DNA of 64,000 bases from Paenibacillus selenitireducens. Lineage in GTDB: Bacteria > Bacillota > Bacilli > Paenibacillales > Paenibacillaceae. Where the stretch lies: NCBI RefSeq assembly GCF_002021565.1, contig NZ_MSZX01000006.1:27-64026 (forward strand), read 5' to 3'. Shown here piece after piece: positions 24,712 to 34,252 of the stretch (within the stretch, counting starts at the first letter, position 1; every line of letters starts with the position of its first letter). The notes beneath the pieces are model-generated. The model worked only from the letters and a program-made list of their open reading frames with translations. It was not told the origin of the DNA and searched no databases. Position numbers and translations under genes: made by a program.

Positions 24712-26172
24712 TTATTCACCCGCTGGCGGAACTGTAAACCCCGGATAATCTGCATTAGCCATCCTTTTTGTTTCTTCCTCACGTTGCTTGCTCAAACGGT
24801 TCATTTCCTCTTTGGCATCTGTTACCCATGGATGGTTAGCGACAATGGTTTCATCAGAAATAACACCTTTACTTTTATCAGCATTATCTACTGCTTCTGT
24901 CTCGTTGATCACAATATCTCGGTTAAAAATGAAATCAACAGAATCATTTGAATAATCACCTGATCCTGTATTAGCAATGTGAACATCAAGAAACCAGCGC
25001 AACTGTTCTAGTGCCGCTTGGAACTCTGTTTCTATTATGTTTGCATCCATATCCAAATCGGCATATAGGAACCTTAGTGCAACCCCGCTCTTATCGCCGC
25101 CTAACTTATCAGACTGAGTATCCACACCGCGGCCGAACTCGTAAATGTCCTTACGATTCATGCTCATATGCGTTTTAAAGGCTTCGGTATCTATCGTCAA
25201 ACTAATCGTATCAACACCAGAGTTGCTATCCGTATCATCAATCTTAACAATGCGGAAAGTTGATAGGTTTTTTCTGATTTCTCCTGCTTCTGATCCACCA
25301 AAACCTTTGACAACGTATATACTGTTTGGTAAGTCCTCTAGGTTATTGGCGTTATCAGACTTTTTATTATCGTAGTCATCCACCAGTGACTTGATAATCT
25401 CAACTAAAGGTTGTTCCTCTTCGTTATATTTGAAAGCTATGAATGGTACTCGATCCCAATTTAATCCTTGTTCTTTTCCATTTACATTAACACCGAAATG
25501 AGACCCTTCGTCCCCTGCCTCAATATCAGGTGTTAACCCTCCTTGAGTTGTATACCGACGTACACCATTCGTATCCCACCATTCGACCTTATTAACGATT
25601 GTCCGTCGTATGCCTTCATAAACCTCAACTTCATACATCCGGATTACGGCGTCTAACTCGGAATGAGCTTCATCTTTCCACAGTGGAATGATTTGTTCGG
25701 ACGGTATTCTCTTAAACGACAGTTGTCCGTTTGTATCATAGTAAACGTGTAACCAAGCAATCCCTTTATTAATGCTTTCTTTACCAATGTTCTGAAGCAT
25801 TCGAAGCATCGACTTATCAAAAAACGCAGTAAGTTCAGCTTGATAGGTTGGATTATCTGTCTGTATACTCAATGGCTTGGAAAGTAGATAACCAACCTTC
25901 TGATCGACTAGTTTACGCACAAAAGCATTAACTAATTTGTTATTAGCAAGATTGCCTACAATCTCTTTGACGCCATTTTCTCCGATAGCTGTTCGTTCTC
26001 GATCCATGATGTCTGTTCGATTTCGATAGTACCGCGCTCCGACAAGCATCAATTTCCGTTTTTCAGACGTCTTCCACTCACTTATTTCTGTTTGGATGAT
26101 TTGTTCCAAATTCATCGCTGAAGCAGCGCCATTTTGCAATATTCTGCTAATCTCCTGCATTTCCGGGCTCAA
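24712..26172 (-). CDS. Portal protein (SPP1 gp6 / YqbA family)
   Basis: A 486-residue portal. N-terminal MQEISRILQNGAASAMNLEQII, then YYRNRTDIMDRERTAIG, the KLVNAFVRKLVDQKVGYLLSKPLSIQTDN helix region (about 78-106) and DNADKSKGVISDETIVANHPWV (about 430-450) all fit the SPP1-type family. It forms the dodecameric DNA entry ring. Directly follows the terminase. Confidence 0.92.
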   Translation of the reverse strand: MSPEMQEISRILQNGAASAMNLEQIIQTEISEWKTSEKRKLMLVGARYYRNRTDIMDRERTAIGENGVKEIVGNLANNKLVNAFVRKLVDQKVGYLLSKPLSIQTDNPTYQAELTAFFDKSMLRMLQNIGKESINKGIAWLHVYYDTNGQLSFKRIPSEQIIPLWKDEAHSELDAVIRMYEVEVYEGIRRTIVNKVEWWDTNGVRRYTTQGGLTPDIEAGDEGSHFGVNVNGKEQGLNWDRVPFIAFKYNEEEQPLVEIIKSLVDDYDNKKSDNANNLEDLPNSIYVVKGFGGSEAGEIRKNLSTFRIVKIDDTDSNSGVDTISLTIDTEAFKTHMSMNRKDIYEFGRGVDTQSDKLGGDKSGVALRFLYADLDMDANIIETEFQAALEQLRWFLDVHIANTGSGDYSNDSVDFIFNRDIVINETEAVDNADKSKGVISDETIVANHPWVTDAKEEMNRLSKQREEETKRMANADYPGFTVPPAGE

Positions 26173-26187
26173 TTTGTATCCTCCTTT

Positions 26188-27453
26188 CTATTCATAGGTG
26201 ACATTACCTTTCAAATCAGACACTTCGTAATCGTCTAAGGCATACCAAATAGCCGAGAATGTATGGGGATCGATACTGAATTCATCTTCAATAATCTCTC
26301 CGTCCTTATTCACGGCGTATGTTAGGTCCTTTAATTCCCCGATAACGTTCGGACAATTGCTGGAACATATGATTTTCTTGAATCGTTTTATTTTCTTCGT
26401 ATACTGTGAGCGTGATCCTGGGAACTTCTTAGCAGCCCGCATTCTGAATCCCATCTGCTTATAATACTGAATCGTCTTAGGTTCCGCGCTATCGGCGCGT
26501 ATCTGCTCACCAGAGTTTTTAAATTCGATGATCTCAATGGCTGTCCTGTCGTCCGTCATCTTGTTTTTGTAGTACTCCCAGTAGATATAAAGGATTTTCT
26601 CCTTATGGTCCACTGCAAGCCTTACAAGAGCGTTGTACGATTCCTCGAAGCCGAAGTCCATCCCCGCCCTTTTAATAGGCGACCGTATTTCCATGATGGC
26701 ATCCATAACTTTTTCATGCGACCATTCTACAAACTGAGGAAGGACCACTTTACCATTAACACCAAATCGACCTTTACGGGCAATGCGGTATAGATCTGGA
26801 TCGTGCACCTGCAGCTCCTCAAGCTGCTCAATATAGCTTTTGGGCAAGAATAAGTTATCATCAGCCGTTGAATGGTGATATAATGTGTTCTTTATGATCA
26901 CAACGCGCTCGCGATACAATTCTTCATCATCCAGAATAAAGTTTTTCTTATACTTGAAGAAATACTTGTAGCACCAGTTCGATGTGCTGACTGGATTCGT
27001 GGATAGAATCATATGCAAGTCTAGTGTTGGATGCCGTAAACGGCCGATAAGCTCCTTGAATCCAACATACTTGACCTCAGAACATTCCTCGATCCATATG
27101 ATAGACACGTTGTGAATTGATTTCAGCTTAGCCGGCTTATCCATACCTTTAAATATGATCTTGGATCCATTCGGAAAACGTATCTGCATTGGTGAAGTAA
27201 CGAACTTTATGTGATCATCAAGTTCCATTTCAATACATATTTCCTCAAACAATGCAAAGCAAGAGTCTCGGATCGTGTCGTATACCTCACGGACAACGAG
27301 CGCTGTTCGCTTCTCTTCCAGCAGTTTAAGCACCAATTTTAAGGCGACATGATAACTTTTCGATGAACCATAACCACCAACCAGAAAGTAAAACTTATGG
27401 GTCCAATCGAATATAAAGTCCTCAAAGTGTGGGTTTACCTCTTTCTCGATCAT
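26188..27453 (-). CDS. Terminase large subunit (XtmB family)
   Basis: A 421-residue packaging ATPase/nuclease. The ATPase part shows a P-loop variant [14 protein letters not shown] (about 27-40) and Walker [12 protein letters not shown] (about 113-123). The C-terminal RNase H-like nuclease has [13 protein letters not shown] (about 247-259) and [16 protein letters not shown] (about 302-317). Family length is normal. It overlaps the small subunit gene by four bases. Confidence 0.93.
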   Translation of the reverse strand: MIEKEVNPHFEDFIFDWTHKFYFLVGGYGSSKSYHVALKLVLKLLEEKRTALVVREVYDTIRDSCFALFEEICIEMELDDHIKFVTSPMQIRFPNGSKIIFKGMDKPAKLKSIHNVSIIWIEECSEVKYVGFKELIGRLRHPTLDLHMILSTNPVSTSNWCYKYFFKYKKNFILDDEELYRERVVIIKNTLYHHSTADDNLFLPKSYIEQLEELQVHDPDLYRIARKGRFGVNGKVVLPQFVEWSHEKVMDAIMEIRSPIKRAGMDFGFEESYNALVRLAVDHKEKILYIYWEYYKNKMTDDRTAIEIIEFKNSGEQIRADSAEPKTIQYYKQMGFRMRAAKKFPGSRSQYTKKIKRFKKIICSSNCPNVIGELKDLTYAVNKDGEIIEDEFSIDPHTFSAIWYALDDYEVSDLKGNVTYE

Positions 27454-28148
27454 GATGTATCACCCTTGCGCGTAATGCGGATCTCGATAGGATTATTTTT
27501 GTCACCTGCTACTTCTTTCTCTATCTTAGCAACATCGCCCTTAAGTTTACGTATTCTAAGCTGTTGTTCTTCGTCCTCATACCCTTGGCGACACATTTCC
27601 TCGTACTGCTTAATAAGAGAGCGTAATTCCCCCATTGCACGGCTCTGAGCCTGTAGGAAGGTTGCATGCTTGTCCCAAGCGTGCTGCACTTCCCATTTCT
27701 CGCCCCAAACGTTGCCGCCCTTCTCCTCGATCTTTGTCGTTGTGGTATCAGTTTGGTCTTTAACATACATAATCCGTTGCGCCCGAACGATGGCAGTATA
27801 TTGAATCATGATGTTATCCCAAAGCATATCAAGAGGCGATCGTTGTTCAATATCTTGCATGATCAACACTGTTTCTTCGGGGAAGTATTTTTTAAAGAAT
27901 CCATGAGTAACAGCGTTGGAATTGCCTTTAGGTGCAGCCCCGCCTTTGTTGCCGACTGCATTTTTATTGCCCGACGGTGCGCCTGTCTTCTTTGTGTGCA
28001 CACCTTTATCTGTGTATGCACCCTTTTTTCGCTCCCAGCCATGGCGCTGCTTCCAGCTCTTGACGGTGTTGAGCGAGACGCCGTACTTATCGGCGATCTC
28101 CTTGTATTTCATGCCCCGTTGATAATCGGCCTCTGCTTTTTTATACAT
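27450..28148 (-). CDS. Terminase small subunit (XtmA/YqaS family)
   Basis: A 232-residue DNA-recognition subunit. The N-terminus is a helix-turn-helix ([30 protein letters not shown]). A low-complexity [20 protein letters not shown] linker follows, then [12 protein letters not shown], which is typical of PBSX small terminases. It selects phage DNA and feeds the large subunit. Confidence 0.9.
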   Translation of the reverse strand: MYKKAEADYQRGMKYKEIADKYGVSLNTVKSWKQRHGWERKKGAYTDKGVHTKKTGAPSGNKNAVGNKGGAAPKGNSNAVTHGFFKKYFPEETVLIMQDIEQRSPLDMLWDNIMIQYTAIVRAQRIMYVKDQTDTTTTKIEEKGGNVWGEKWEVQHAWDKHATFLQAQSRAMGELRSLIKQYEEMCRQGYEDEEQQLRIRKLKGDVAKIEKEVAGDKNNPIEIRITRKGDTS

Positions 28149-28193
28149 CTTTCATGCTCACCACCTCCGGCGTTATGTTTGTTTTGCAGAAAA

Positions 28194-28220
28194 AGAAAAA
28201 GCACCCCGAAGGATGCTTTT
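28194..28220 (-). terminator. Terminator after the membrane-protein pair
   Basis: Stem AGCATCC / GGGTGCT with loop TTCG, followed by TTTTTCTTTTT on the minus strand. It closes the two-gene unit at 28226-29164 just before the terminase gene. Confidence 0.75.
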
Positions 28221-28225
28221 TTATT

Positions 28226-28699
28226 TTAAGCAAACATAGATAATACTTTATCCTGAAAATTTTCTTGATTCTCTTTAATCTTTTTAATCTCAATACTTAT
28301 TTTTACCTTAACTCTTATTTCATTCCCTGTCTCATTCTTTATATGGTTTAATAACCTAATATTAAAATCTAAGTTTTCTTTAAATCTTCTTACAGAGTTA
28401 TAAATAACTCGGAGTAATATTGTGTTATTCGAACTTATTTTCCTCTTTAGCATGCTCTTTTGTTCCTCAGATAATTCACTATCCTTGTTTATTTTACTGA
28501 TATAATCAGTTCTGTGCTTCACAAGTTCACGATATGCAATAACAGGGAAAACTAATGTGAGAAGGACTACATTGCTGAACCTTATGAAGTAAAACTTAAC
28601 TCCAACATCAGAATAGTAAAGAATCCTGAAAATAACTCCAAGAAGAGAGAACAACAAAAACACTACTGCTAAAATTACAAAATGTGTGTTTGTCAACAT
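28226..28699 (-). CDS. Membrane protein of unknown function (moron unit, second gene)
   Basis: A 157-residue protein with two N-terminal membrane segments (about 6-26 and 40-58) and a charged helical cytoplasmic C-terminus (Lys/Glu/Asn-rich). The DNA is visibly more AT-rich than the terminase next to it. It forms a two-gene unit with the gene upstream (12 bp apart), with its own promoter and terminator, so it is probably expressed in the lysogen. A superinfection-exclusion or defence role would fit, but no homology supports it. Confidence 0.5.
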   Translation of the reverse strand: MLTNTHFVILAVVFLLFSLLGVIFRILYYSDVGVKFYFIRFSNVVLLTLVFPVIAYRELVKHRTDYISKINKDSELSEEQKSMLKRKISSNNTILLRVIYNSVRRFKENLDFNIRLLNHIKNETGNEIRVKVKISIEIKKIKENQENFQDKVLSMFA

Positions 28700-28711
28700 A
28701 TTGATCGCCTC

Positions 28712-29164
28712 CTAAGTTGGTACATTTACAGGTTCTTTTTCGCTAATCCCTCTTAGTCCTCGATTTAGTACTTCAAAACCAAGAACAGCACAAATCACGA
28801 TCCAACTAATTAAAACATAAACATTGGCATTAAATGGAATAATTAACTGGGTTAAAAAGTTTTGAGTATTCCCAGTAATAAAATATCCGCTAGCATTATG
28901 CTTCAGCACTAACAGTCCTAAAACTCCTGCCCCGTCAATTATTGAGAAAATTGCTGAAAAAGCTAATCCTACGACCGAAGTTATTTTTTCCAACCCTTTA
29001 CTATAATACGCAACACAGGCGTAGTCAATAACTAACATCAGAAAAAATACTGTTCTTGATGCAAAAAAGATTTTGATTTCAGTATCAGTAGTTGGTTGAA
29101 AATTCAGCATTACAAAATTCATAAAGATTAAAACTGCTCGAAAAACAGTCAAGCCGAAAGACAT
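28712..29164 (-). CDS. Membrane protein of unknown function (moron unit, first gene)
   Basis: A 150-residue protein with four predicted membrane segments (about 5-20, 32-52, 61-84 and 110-133) and short loops. I do not recognise the family. It is the first gene of a two-gene unit that starts from a recognisable housekeeping promoter at 29197-29225 and ends at a terminator. AAAGGTGAG lies before the ATG. Confidence 0.5.
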   Translation of the reverse strand: MSFGLTVFRAVLIFMNFVMLNFQPTTDTEIKIFFASRTVFFLMLVIDYACVAYYSKGLEKITSVVGLAFSAIFSIIDGAGVLGLLVLKHNASGYFITGNTQNFLTQLIIPFNANVYVLISWIVICAVLGFEVLNRGLRGISEKEPVNVPT

Positions 29165-29196
29165 TCTAATCTCACCTTTAACGTTTGTGTCTTTAT

Positions 29197-29225
29197 ACTA
29201 TACATTATTTTCTAATTTCACACAA
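29197..29225 (-). promoter_or_regulatory. Sigma-A-type promoter for the membrane-protein pair
   Basis: On the minus strand TTGTGT, a 17-bp spacer and TATAGT, placed 33 bp before the ATG at 29164. Good match to the housekeeping consensus. Confidence 0.6.
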
Positions 29226-29347
29226 CGTAGGACTAAAGAATTATTTAATATCTATATTTCTTCTGACACTATCATAATATCACGGAAAAAATGGCTTGTG
29301 TTCCTGTCTTTGTTCGTGTTTAGTACGGAATTTGTACGGAAAAATTA

Positions 29348-29950
29348 TCACTGCGCTAGAAGCACGTATTCTGCTTGCGCTTTTCGCTTGAGATCGTAAA
29401 ATGTAGTTTTGGAAACTCCTAGTCCATCCAATGCCTCCTGGACTGATTTATCTTCGAGATAGACGAATCTTAACAACCGAACGTAATCAGGTTTATACGT
29501 TTCCAACGCCTCAATCACTGTATCAATCCGTTTCACTTCGGCCTGCAAATCCTGGAACTCCGCCAATCTCTCAAGCACTGCATCAAGGTCATTCATCTCC
29601 CAGCCTCGGGCCGCAATTACCTTCTCGATCTTCTGCTTGATTTCTCGAAGCAGCTTGCTATCCTCTCCATCAGTTCCTTGTGTCGGAATCTCTGCAAGCT
29701 GCGATTTTACTCCTGAAGGATACCGCTGCAAGTATGCATGTGCCGTTGTCTCCAGCTTTTGCTCACGCTTGCTCAGATACATGTATGATGGCACACAGCG
29801 CAATTTGCGATGCAGTTCCTGCAGCTGATCGTCCCCGTTCAATCGGGAGACTGTTATACCTGATCCGATATCATAGGTCGAAAGCACACGGATCCGCGCT
29901 AGCTTCTGCCGATACTGACTCAACTGTTCAATTACATGGTGTTCATCCAT
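29348..29950 (-). CDS. ArpU-like phage transcriptional regulator
   Basis: A 200-residue protein with a C-terminal sigma-70 region 4-like helix-turn-helix (LRFVYLEDKSVQEALDGLGVSKTTFYDLKR, about 160-190) and a helical middle. This layout matches the ArpU family, which switches on late genes (terminase, capsid, tail) in Gram-positive phages. It sits at the boundary between early and late genes, as expected. Its ATG overlaps the stop of a 38-residue gene. Confidence 0.75.
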   Translation of the reverse strand: MDEHHVIEQLSQYRQKLARIRVLSTYDIGSGITVSRLNGDDQLQELHRKLRCVPSYMYLSKREQKLETTAHAYLQRYPSGVKSQLAEIPTQGTDGEDSKLLREIKQKIEKVIAARGWEMNDLDAVLERLAEFQDLQAEVKRIDTVIEALETYKPDYVRLLRFVYLEDKSVQEALDGLGVSKTTFYDLKRKAQAEYVLLAQ

Positions 29951-30059
29951 CTAGTTTCACCTCACATTTATTCTTAGTAAAATACGCTAATCTATAGCGC
30001 TTATGGCATTTGATACAAACCTTAAATCGCAAATTATATGGTCTTCGTTTTTTACTCAA
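29943..30059 (-). CDS. 38-residue basic Cys protein
   Basis: A TTG-started frame (LSKKRRPYNLRFKVCIKCHK...FTKNKCEVKLDG) with a CxxC and a third Cys, strongly basic. Its start overlaps the stop of the preceding 50-residue gene (TTGA) and its stop overlaps the ATG of the ArpU-like gene, which is good evidence for translation in an operon. Perhaps a small zinc knuckle. Confidence 0.5.
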   Translation of the reverse strand: MSKKRRPYNLRFKVCIKCHKRYRLAYFTKNKCEVKLDG

Positions 30060-30208
30060 CTTTCATCCTCCGTTCTAGCGCTTACCGAAATCATTGCCGG
30101 AATAAGCAAAGCCCATAACGGCGCTAGACTTCCTGTAACAACGATCCCTGCTGTAATTGCTGTTGAACACGAAATCCATATGAAAGCATAAGCTGTCGTC
30201 ATTTTCAT
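30056..30208 (-). CDS. Small membrane protein
   Basis: A 50-residue frame with two hydrophobic stretches (about 5-24 and 28-43) and a polar end. AGGTGAAAATT precedes the ATG. Coupled to the following 38-residue gene by stop/start overlap. Function unknown. Confidence 0.5.
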   Translation of the reverse strand: MKMTTAYAFIWISCSTAITAGIVVTGSLAPLWALLIPAMISVSARTEDES

Positions 30209-30241
30209 AATTTTCACCTCACTCACGTATGCCTTTCCAGT

Positions 30242-30463
30242 TCATGCTGTTTGCCTACTTTCGTAAACTTCTTCGAGCCATTCGACCATCATAGCCATTT
30301 GCTTCACTACCAACCGGTTGTCCTGATATTTCAGGCATAATGCCCCGGACGACTCAGCCACCCACTGCCAAAACTCTGAATTACTCATCCCAAATCTAGC
30401 AGCAGCTTGATTTGCCTGGTTGATCCAATCGACAACGTCCTCGTAAAACACTTTGTAATCCAT
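30242..30463 (-). CDS. Small phage protein
   Basis: A 73-residue helical, acidic protein (YEDVVDWINQANQAAARFGM...). It lies 3 bp after the RusA-like gene with a good ribosome site (GGTGTAGCCT region). No family recognised. Confidence 0.55.
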   Translation of the reverse strand: MDYKVFYEDVVDWINQANQAAARFGMSNSEFWQWVAESSGALCLKYQDNRLVVKQMAMMVEWLEEVYESRQTA

Positions 30464-30466
30464 AGG

Positions 30467-30865
30467 CTACACCTCTTCGATCTTGATATAGATTCCAGGA
30501 AGCGTTGCCCAAAACTTCTCTACGATCTCGGATACAACGAGGGCATCGTCTTTCCAGTATCCACAATCCGTCATGCAGTCTTTTAGCAGCTTCTGCAAAT
30601 TGTCTGTATCGGGCTTAGTATGCTTGTACTGTCCGTCCTCGCGTCCCTTAACCAGCGGAAAACACCACTTTACGATCAAGCGAACAGGACCTGTGTATTT
30701 CACTTTCGGTACATTCTGCCCGAGGTAAGCCATTAGTTTTGCCCTGGCTGTCTTAAGCTCATCAGGCTCATAAAACACTGGCTTGTTATTTATGACGGTG
30801 ACTTGTTTTTGCTGAGCTGTCACAGTCGGAACCTTTTTCATCGGCATGAAGAATTCCGTCATCAT
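30467..30865 (-). CDS. RusA-like Holliday junction resolvase
   Basis: A 132-residue nuclease that resolves branched DNA. The signature HTKPDTDNLQKLLKDCMTDC-YWKDDALV (about 82-108), with its acidic metal-binding residues, and the following SEIVEKFW strand identify the RusA family. It follows the candidate replication origin and primase. Confidence 0.85.
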   Translation of the reverse strand: MMTEFFMPMKKVPTVTAQQKQVTVINNKPVFYEPDELKTARAKLMAYLGQNVPKVKYTGPVRLIVKWCFPLVKGREDGQYKHTKPDTDNLQKLLKDCMTDCGYWKDDALVVSEIVEKFWATLPGIYIKIEEV

Positions 30866-30879
30866 TCTATCACTTCCAT

Positions 30880-31122
30880 TTTTCTCCCATATTTTTGCGG
30901 CGGGCTTTCAAATAAATGTAGGGGAGGGGGAGGGGCGCTTGCGTCACGCCACTCCCTATCCTTATATATTTATATATAGGGTCCCCGCCACCCGGCGGCG
31001 TCCACCATAACGTACCCAATCCCCGCCGTATATCCGCCGTTCGGCATGAAACATAAAAAACGTATATCCGCCGTTCGGCGACGACCATAAATTCATGTTA
31101 TCCGCCGCCGCGCGGCATGTTT
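30880..31122. other. Candidate phage replication origin (GC-rich iterons and AT-rich palindrome)
   Basis: A non-coding stretch between primase and RusA. Two identical 19-bp direct repeats CGTATATCCGCCGTTCGGC lie at 31027-31045 and 31061-31079, and a third diverged copy (TTATCCGCCG...CGGC) at 31098-31116, spaced 34 and 37 bp. Next to them is an AT-only palindrome around 30960-30980 (TATATATTTATATATA) in an otherwise very GC-rich setting. A frame across it (30870-31088) has no coding character. Confidence 0.5.
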
Positions 31123-33390
31123 TTATTGCGGCGGATTTTCATGGTCGTCGCTGTCCTTTTTAACAACAACATTGCCGTTATTTCTATCTATGACGTATCC
31201 GTACTTAGCAATCCAATCTCTTATTGTTCGTTCAGCTACCGTTTTTCCAGTTGTTGAGTACCATTCTGATAGATCTTTCACTGTCGGCGACTCGCCCATG
31301 TTACAGTTGTTCACAGCGTCCTCGAACTCCTCGGCCTTGCTCCTACGCTGTTCCTTTGCCTTGTCCTTCCTCTTACCAGCAGCCTTTTGCCAAGGATGCT
31401 GTGCATCACCTTCTGGATTGATATCCTTCAAGCTGCCCACATCATCCACCTTATGAACCGGATACTGGAACCACATGTTCACTGGCGCGAACTTCGCATA
31501 CTCTCGTAGCGTGCCTTCTACGCGCCAAGCAGATCGACCACGAACACTCTTCACAGCTCTCTTTATTTCCTCCTGGGCTGCAGATTGTTCTGTGTTGTAG
31601 ATGGCGCGGCGTGAATGTTCCTCCATCGCCTTCGCACTAAGCTCATCATCTTGGGAGACGGAATTTTCCAAGTATTGCGGGTTATACTGTTGAAAATATC
31701 GCTTGTATATTGCGCAAATTGCTTTATTCTCCTCCTGCTTAAACAGGTCCTCCGTCACATCTAGTTCTACAAGGTCAATCAGCGCGTCCGGATCCCTGGC
31801 AAATACGCCGCTGCCACTGGCCCGGTCCATTGACTTCTTGCCGCCTTGGGACCCCTTTGAATGATGGTGACAGTAAATTACGCCTGCACCAAGTTCCGTA
31901 GCGATCTTGTCAAACTGATTTGTAAAGTGTGCCATCTGGTCGGCGCTGTTCTCGTCACCCGTCAGAACTTTATAAATAGGGTCAATGATGACGGCAATAT
32001 AATTCTTCTTGGCTGCTCGCCGGATCAGTTTCGGCGCCAGCTTATCCATCGGTACCGATTTGCCCCGCAGGTTCCATATTTCTATGTTATCGATGTTCCG
32101 CGGTGGCAGCCCAAGCGCCTGATATACATCCTTAAAACGATGTAAGCAGCTCGCCCGGTCCAGCTCAAGATTCACGTATAATACCTTACCTTGTGTACAC
32201 GCCCATCCCAGCCAATTAGCACCTTCTCCAATAGCAATAGATAACTCAATCAATGCGAAAGACTTACCAGCCTTTGACGGCCCTGCAATTAGCATTTTAT
32301 GACCCTGTCGTAATACACCTTCAATTAATGGCGGCGCCAGTTTCGGCATATTGTCCCAAAAGTCCGTTAGTTTCTCCGGATCCGGAAGATCGTCATTAAT
32401 GTCCTCGATCCAATTCTGCCATTCTTCCCAACTGCCTTTTCCGATCTTGGTATCAACAATGAATTGCTTCTTACCTTTCCGTTCCACTCCTGGCATTCGG
32501 GACAATCTGGACGGGTTCCTGTTCTGACTATCAACATTTATTCCATTCTTCCGGCAGACTTCATATAGATAATCCACCCGTTTACGGTACTCGTCATAGT
32601 TGGCTGCATCGACCCGGACAATTGCATGCAGGCTCTTTCCACCGCTGTATACCATGACAGCGATCGGCAGCTCAAGTTCCCGCATGATGGCGTTCTGTTT
32701 CTCAATGTCCATCGTGTCGGACTCGACCAGCGCATAGCGGAATTCAGACACGTTCTCATTCTTCACGCCACGGCCGTCCAACGGATTAAACCGGATCCAC
32801 GCGCCTGCTTCCGGGTTGTAATCACCCAGTACAGATCCGATATCGCCATCGCATTGATTGAGCAGCTGGATCAACTCGCCTGCCGTCCGGTCCCATGCGC
32901 CCCTTGTGGGCAGATACTTGCCATCATCATTCTGCCAAGTGTCTGTAACGAACCCGACATTCTCCGATGCTTCGAACAGCGTTTCTAGGTACGTGGTCAG
33001 CTGCTGCACTGGATTCCAGTCTTTAGGCTCGTGGATCTCTTTTCCCTCAACCCAGTTCTTATCAACGACCACGTAATCTCCGGAAATCTCGTCTTCCCAG
33101 CCCAGCTCATGGTCATCGCGACCGGAACGCGGCATCCAGCCATTGTCCTTCGCCATCTGCGTAATTGTTGCACCAGTGACTGGGTTACCTGTTCCCTCGA
33201 ACGATGTCCATTTCTTGAAGCACTCGCCAGGATGATATCTCCCCATATCACGCTTACTCCAATCGTCCCAATCGCTGGCCGTGTAACCTTCATATTTCAA
33301 TGCCATACCTACGTTGACCCATTCTTGATAACTCAAGTAGGCCGGGTCAACGTAGGTGAGCAGCGCAATTAGATCCAACTTATGTTCCAT
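31123..33390 (-). CDS. Primase-helicase / RepA-like replication protein
   Basis: A 755-residue replication initiator. Domains in order: a PriCT-2-like start (SYQEWVNVGMALKYEGYTASDWDDWSKRD), a primase-polymerase-like middle (RFNPLDGRGVKNENVSEFRY; VYSGGKSLHAIV; SRLSRMPGVERKGKKQF), an AAA_25/RepA-type ATPase with Walker A GPSKAGKSFALIEL (about 373-386) and Walker B VIIDPIYK, then a C-terminal winged-helix (PTVKDLSEWY...TVAERTIRDWIAKYG). It should open the origin, prime and unwind phage DNA. The repeats immediately downstream are its likely binding site. Confidence 0.85.
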   Translation of the reverse strand: MEHKLDLIALLTYVDPAYLSYQEWVNVGMALKYEGYTASDWDDWSKRDMGRYHPGECFKKWTSFEGTGNPVTGATITQMAKDNGWMPRSGRDDHELGWEDEISGDYVVVDKNWVEGKEIHEPKDWNPVQQLTTYLETLFEASENVGFVTDTWQNDDGKYLPTRGAWDRTAGELIQLLNQCDGDIGSVLGDYNPEAGAWIRFNPLDGRGVKNENVSEFRYALVESDTMDIEKQNAIMRELELPIAVMVYSGGKSLHAIVRVDAANYDEYRKRVDYLYEVCRKNGINVDSQNRNPSRLSRMPGVERKGKKQFIVDTKIGKGSWEEWQNWIEDINDDLPDPEKLTDFWDNMPKLAPPLIEGVLRQGHKMLIAGPSKAGKSFALIELSIAIGEGANWLGWACTQGKVLYVNLELDRASCLHRFKDVYQALGLPPRNIDNIEIWNLRGKSVPMDKLAPKLIRRAAKKNYIAVIIDPIYKVLTGDENSADQMAHFTNQFDKIATELGAGVIYCHHHSKGSQGGKKSMDRASGSGVFARDPDALIDLVELDVTEDLFKQEENKAICAIYKRYFQQYNPQYLENSVSQDDELSAKAMEEHSRRAIYNTEQSAAQEEIKRAVKSVRGRSAWRVEGTLREYAKFAPVNMWFQYPVHKVDDVGSLKDINPEGDAQHPWQKAAGKRKDKAKEQRRSKAEEFEDAVNNCNMGESPTVKDLSEWYSTTGKTVAERTIRDWIAKYGYVIDRNNGNVVVKKDSDDHENPPQ

Positions 33391-33430
33391 ACTCTAGCCT
33401 ACTTTCTCTCCCTATTGTTTGGTCACGTCC

Positions 33431-34249
33431 TTAAATATCCATTACAAGCTGGCCCATTTGTGCCGCAGCTACTGGATTGATCCAAAGGACTTCGGTCCGG
33501 ATTCTCCCCATTTCCGCAGTTGCCGACTTGGTTTCTCGTGTCCAGTGCTTAAGCCGCTCATCATACAAATCGTGAGCATATCCAGATAACAATACCGGAC
33601 CGGAATGAGCATCTAAGATATTCAATAACTCAATATGGTCCTCATTCTTCATCTCATACTTGTACAATCGTTTACTTCGTGTTGACAGGATGTACGGCGG
33701 ATCAGCATAGATTAGTACGTCTTTGTTGTTATATCGCTTGATCAGATCGACGGCCACCTGCTGCTCGATCTGCACGCCACGCAATCTATCTGTAACCATG
33801 CTTATTCGCTCCGGCACTCTGGACCATTGAATTGGCATATTGCTGTTGGGGCATTTATTCGCATCGATATTGTGTTTCCATCCGGTCCGATCACTTGTTT
33901 TTCCACCACGCGCCATCCAGCACCGAACAAGAAACCTTCTTGCTCTTTCTAATTCGTCTCCTTCAGGATCCTGTTCATAAGAAGCGTAATATTCTCCCCT
34001 CGAATAAGGTGTCAACTCAACCAAACGAATCAACTCATCTGCACGATCACGAATCACCTTGAACAGATTAACCACGTCGCCGTCCATGTCATTTACCGTT
34101 TCTATCTTAGATGCTGGCTTATTAAAGAACACCGCACCAGATCCAAAGAACGGTTCAAGATACGTCCCATGTTGCGGCATATGATTTATGATCCATTCCG
34201 CCAAGTTCCACTTACTGCCGGGATAATGTAGAATGCGCGGTACAGTCAT
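33431..34249 (-). CDS. DNA adenine methylase (D12/Dam class)
   Basis: A 272-residue N6-adenine methyltransferase. Motif I-like YPGSKWNLAEWII (about 9-21) and FFGSGAVFFNKP bind AdoMet, and the catalytic DPPY motif is in YADPPYILSTRSKRLY (about 185-200). No partner endonuclease is nearby, so it is an orphan methylase that probably protects phage DNA from host restriction or tunes replication. Confidence 0.9.
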   Translation of the reverse strand: MTVPRILHYPGSKWNLAEWIINHMPQHGTYLEPFFGSGAVFFNKPASKIETVNDMDGDVVNLFKVIRDRADELIRLVELTPYSRGEYYASYEQDPEGDELERARRFLVRCWMARGGKTSDRTGWKHNIDANKCPNSNMPIQWSRVPERISMVTDRLRGVQIEQQVAVDLIKRYNNKDVLIYADPPYILSTRSKRLYKYEMKNEDHIELLNILDAHSGPVLLSGYAHDLYDERLKHWTRETKSATAEMGRIRTEVLWINPVAAAQMGQLVMDI

Positions 34250-34252
34250 AGC

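Noticed and set aside
29187-29399. 70-residue plus-strand frame
   Set aside because: Overlaps the recognised minus-strand promoter and the end of the ArpU-like gene; no ribosome site.
30870-31088. 72-residue minus-strand frame across the candidate origin
   Set aside because: Low-complexity translation, no ribosome site, covers direct repeats and an A/T palindrome; better explained as non-coding.
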